Notes under the pieces: model-generated
The model's input: the letters and a program-made list of their open reading frames with translations, nothing else
What the model was told of the DNA's origin: nothing
The model's database searches: none
Translations under genes and position numbers: made by a program
Shown: positions 33,608 through 35,833 of the stretch, piece after piece
How the letters are laid out: each line of letters starts with the position of its first letter
How positions within the stretch are numbered: the first letter of the stretch is position 1
NCBI RefSeq assembly: GCF_002211445.1
Contig: NZ_LSTO01000002.1
Span: 167,344-203,176 of the forward strand
Length of the DNA stretch: 35,833 nucleotides
Reading direction: 5' to 3'
Origin: Noviherbaspirillum denitrificans
GTDB lineage: Bacteria; Pseudomonadota; Gammaproteobacteria; Burkholderiales; Burkholderiaceae_D

Positions 33608-35269
33608 TTATCGCATCATCTTTTCTCGCTCTTGCAATTCTCGCCACTGTAGCTTCCCTGTAGACGACTTCGGGAGCGCCTCGACAAACTGCACAATCCG
33701 CGGACTTTTGTACGCCGCCATGTTCTGGTGCGCCCAGTCGACGATTTCCTGTTCGCTGACCTTGCCGCGGAATGCTTCCCGCAGCACGACCACCGCCTTG
33801 ACCGTTTCGCCGCGCTTCACGTCCTGCGCCGCGATCACGCATGCTTCCTGGATCGCGGGATGCTGGTAGAGCAGCGCCTCGACTTCCGCCGGCCACACCT
33901 TGAATCCCGAAGCATTGATCATGCGTTTCAGGCGGTCGACCATGAAGAAATAGCCGTCCTCATCGGTACGGGCAAGGTCACCGGTGCGCAGGAAACGCTG
34001 GCCGTCGAGTTCGACAAAGGTGTCCGCGCTCGCCTGCGGGTTGTTCCAGTAGCCCTGCATCACATGCGGGGCATGGACGATGATTTCGCCGACCTCGCCG
34101 GGCGGCAGTTCATGGAAATCGGAAGGATCGACCACGCGTGCATCGACGTTGTAGAGCGGGATGCCGAGGCATTGCTTCAGCGGGCGGTGCATCGGGTTGA
34201 TGTGCGTCGCGCCAATGGTTTCCGACATGCCGTAGCCCTCGACATAGGGCACGCCGATCAGCTCCTTCATCTTTTGCGCGACTGCTTCGGGCATCGCCGC
34301 GCCGCCGCCACGGATGCCGTGCAGACTGGAGAAATCGTATTCCGCGATGCGCGGATTAGCCAGCAGGTCGACCACCATGGTAGCAATCAGCTGCATGGTC
34401 TTGACCTTGTAGCGCTGCACGCATTCCGCCGCGACCTCGCGGTCCCAGCGCGTCATCAGGACGATGGTGCAGCCGTGGTAGAGCGGCCCGCTCATGCTGC
34501 CGACCATGCCGGTGACATGGAAGAAAGGCAGCACGGCCAGGATCACACCATCCTGGTTGGTATTGAACCATTGCATGCTCGCGGCGACGGAAAACATCAC
34601 GCCACGATGGGTGTGCATGCAACCTTTCGGATGCCCCGTCGTACCGGAGGTGTAGGGCATTACGCACAGATCATCCAGCCCGGCGGTAAGCGGACCAGGC
34701 TGGAGGCGCTGTTCCAGTGCGTCCGACCAAAGCGTCACGCCCGGAGCAGCAATCGGCTGGCGCGGCGCGGCCACGATATCGGGCAGGCGCAAGTCGGTCG
34801 GGTGGCGGATGTAATCGGAATAGGCGGCCACGAGGATGTGCTCAAGGCCTTCGCCCACAAGCGGTGCCATCTGCTGATACAGATCCTGGGCGACGATCGC
34901 CACGTTGGCGCCGGTGTCCTTCACGTAATGCCGCAGTTCGGCGGTCAGGTTCATCGGGTTGACCGGCACGACCACCGCATTGGCGCGCAGGATGCCGTAG
35001 TAGGCCAGCACGAATTGGGGGCTGTTCTGCATGTAGAGCAGCACCCGGTCGCCGCGCTTGACCTTGCAGACCTGTTCCAGCCAGCCCGCGATGCGCTCGG
35101 TCTCGTCCCGGAATTCGGCAAAGGTGATCGGCGTACCGTAGTACTGGATGTAGGGCTTGTCGGGCCAGCGGGCGGCCGATACCTCGACGTTGTAGTAGAG
35201 GTTGGTCTGCGGTGCGCTCAGCGTCCGCGAATGGCCGGGCGGCCAGTGGGCGAAATGACGATCTGACAT
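33608..35269 (-). CDS. AMP-forming long-/medium-chain fatty acyl-CoA ligase
   Basis: 553 residues, full-length ANL enzyme. YTSGTTGHPKG at 206-216, HVTG segment about 262, GYGMSETIG about 345, FLRTGDLARTDEDGYFFMVDRLKRMINASGFKVWPAEVE about 430-468, and catalytic lysine K539 in STGKLQWRE. The spacing and the DRLKRMINASGFKVWPAEVE form fit the FadD-like or medium-chain group more than aromatic acid ligases; substrate length is uncertain. A GGAAC ribosome site precedes ATG 35269. The gene is transcribed alone, ends at two tandem terminators, and is divergent from the small secreted protein gene. It is clearly different in sequence from the ligase at 29069. Confidence 0.9.
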   Translation of the reverse strand: MSDRHFAHWPPGHSRTLSAPQTNLYYNVEVSAARWPDKPYIQYYGTPITFAEFRDETERIAGWLEQVCKVKRGDRVLLYMQNSPQFVLAYYGILRANAVVVPVNPMNLTAELRHYVKDTGANVAIVAQDLYQQMAPLVGEGLEHILVAAYSDYIRHPTDLRLPDIVAAPRQPIAAPGVTLWSDALEQRLQPGPLTAGLDDLCVMPYTSGTTGHPKGCMHTHRGVMFSVAASMQWFNTNQDGVILAVLPFFHVTGMVGSMSGPLYHGCTIVLMTRWDREVAAECVQRYKVKTMQLIATMVVDLLANPRIAEYDFSSLHGIRGGGAAMPEAVAQKMKELIGVPYVEGYGMSETIGATHINPMHRPLKQCLGIPLYNVDARVVDPSDFHELPPGEVGEIIVHAPHVMQGYWNNPQASADTFVELDGQRFLRTGDLARTDEDGYFFMVDRLKRMINASGFKVWPAEVEALLYQHPAIQEACVIAAQDVKRGETVKAVVVLREAFRGKVSEQEIVDWAHQNMAAYKSPRIVQFVEALPKSSTGKLQWRELQEREKMMR

Positions 35270-35409
35270 TGTTTGTTCCGCTATGCAGAATTAAATTCCG
35301 AAAAGGAAGCTCGATCCTAGCAGGGTGTGCAAGTTGTGTAAACCGTACGGGCCGAACCCCATCGACGATGCCGGTCTAACACCATATGCCTTTTTGCACA
35401 GGAGTGAGC

Positions 35410-35826
35410 ATGCTGAAGCCAATGATCATTACCGCGGCCATGTTGGCCGTGAGCGGCCTTGCCATGGCGCAATCTTCCACACATGACGCGCCAGGCAGCT
35501 TGCGGGAAGCGGTACGGCAGTCAAGCGGTGCTTCAGGGACGGCAGGCAAAGGCGCCGCCGGCACGGGCACGGAACCCAACCGGGCTACCGATTCGGCCGT
35601 GCGTGGAAGTGCGACGGATGCCAGCACGTCAGACAGGGAAACTTCGCGCAGCTGGACCGGCGTGGGCAGTACGGGCGGGGCGACGGGTACCGGGACGAGT
35701 TCGGGTACGACGGATGATTCCCCCGCATCGGGCGGAGGCCAGGCAGGAAGTTCGGCATCTGGCGGACCGGGAACCGTGGATCAAGCGAACCAGCCGCAAA
35801 AGCCGGCGGTGGAAGGCGCCCGGTAG
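35410..35826 (+). CDS. Small secreted Gly/Ser/Thr-rich protein of unknown function
   Basis: 138 residues from ATG 35410, which has AGGAG at 5-6 bases; an ATG at 35386 in the same frame lacks one. Signal peptide MLKPMIITAAMLAVSGLAMA, predicted to be cleaved after AMA, then a low-complexity hydrophilic chain rich in Gly, Ser, Thr, Ala and Asp with no cysteine. A short helical segment SLREAVRQSSG lies near the new N-terminus. It looks intrinsically disordered and periplasmic. No family was recognised. It is complete, ending 7 bases before the window edge. Confidence 0.7.
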   Translation: MLKPMIITAAMLAVSGLAMAQSSTHDAPGSLREAVRQSSGASGTAGKGAAGTGTEPNRATDSAVRGSATDASTSDRETSRSWTGVGSTGGATGTGTSSGTTDDSPASGGGQAGSSASGGPGTVDQANQPQKPAVEGAR

Positions 35827-35833
35827 CTTGTCG

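Overview
The window is GC-rich chromosomal DNA with the gene content of a betaproteobacterium, probably order Burkholderiales and possibly Oxalobacteraceae. This placement is inferred from a Bug-type solute-binding protein, a short HPF, two Burkholderiales-style acyl-CoA ligases, a chemoreceptor ending in a WxxF-type tail and KorAB-type 2-oxoacid oxidoreductases. It is not based on any marker RNA. No rRNA, tRNA, CRISPR, transposase or phage gene was seen.

Layout: (1) 1-1251, the end of a Bug/TctC-type binding protein and an HPF-like ribosome hibernation gene preceded by an FNR/ANR-like site. (2) 1358-14036, a tightly packed minus-strand cluster of seven genes: exbD, tonB, TonB-dependent receptor, exbB, a PilY1-like protein, a hybrid histidine kinase with a periplasmic TPR sensor, and a REC-GGDEF-EAL protein. 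Spacers of 7-54 bp suggest one operon. It joins an energised outer-membrane receptor, a PilY1-type surface protein and a c-di-GMP signalling pathway, and is the most unusual assembly here. (3) 14303-23662, two neighbouring 2-oxoacid:acceptor oxidoreductase gene sets on the minus strand, each with its own GltD-like iron-sulfur flavoprotein. The upstream set is Kor-type (flavoprotein, fused gamma-alpha, beta). The downstream set is Por/Pad-type (gamma, alpha, beta, flavoprotein). A class II FNR/ANR-like promoter lies in front. (4) 23948-28886, a monohaem cytochrome c with no methionine in its mature part, a YihY-type membrane protein, a YddG aromatic amino acid exporter and an AsmA-family protein. 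(5) 29069-35826, two AMP-forming acyl-CoA ligases around a cheW-chemoreceptor pair, then a small secreted Gly/Ser/Thr-rich protein.

The cheW-chemoreceptor pair is flanked by two ungapped 102-bp direct repeats, about 80% identical by my count. Each holds an FNR-type palindrome followed by four DnaA-box-like 9-mers. Other repeats include a 98-bp inverted element that supplies the stop codon of the GGDEF-EAL gene, and a G-rich intergenic repeat present three times.

Together the genes suggest a motile, surface-associating bacterium of variable oxygen supply that uses aromatic or fatty acids. Functions are read from motifs and family resemblance only; no database search was possible.
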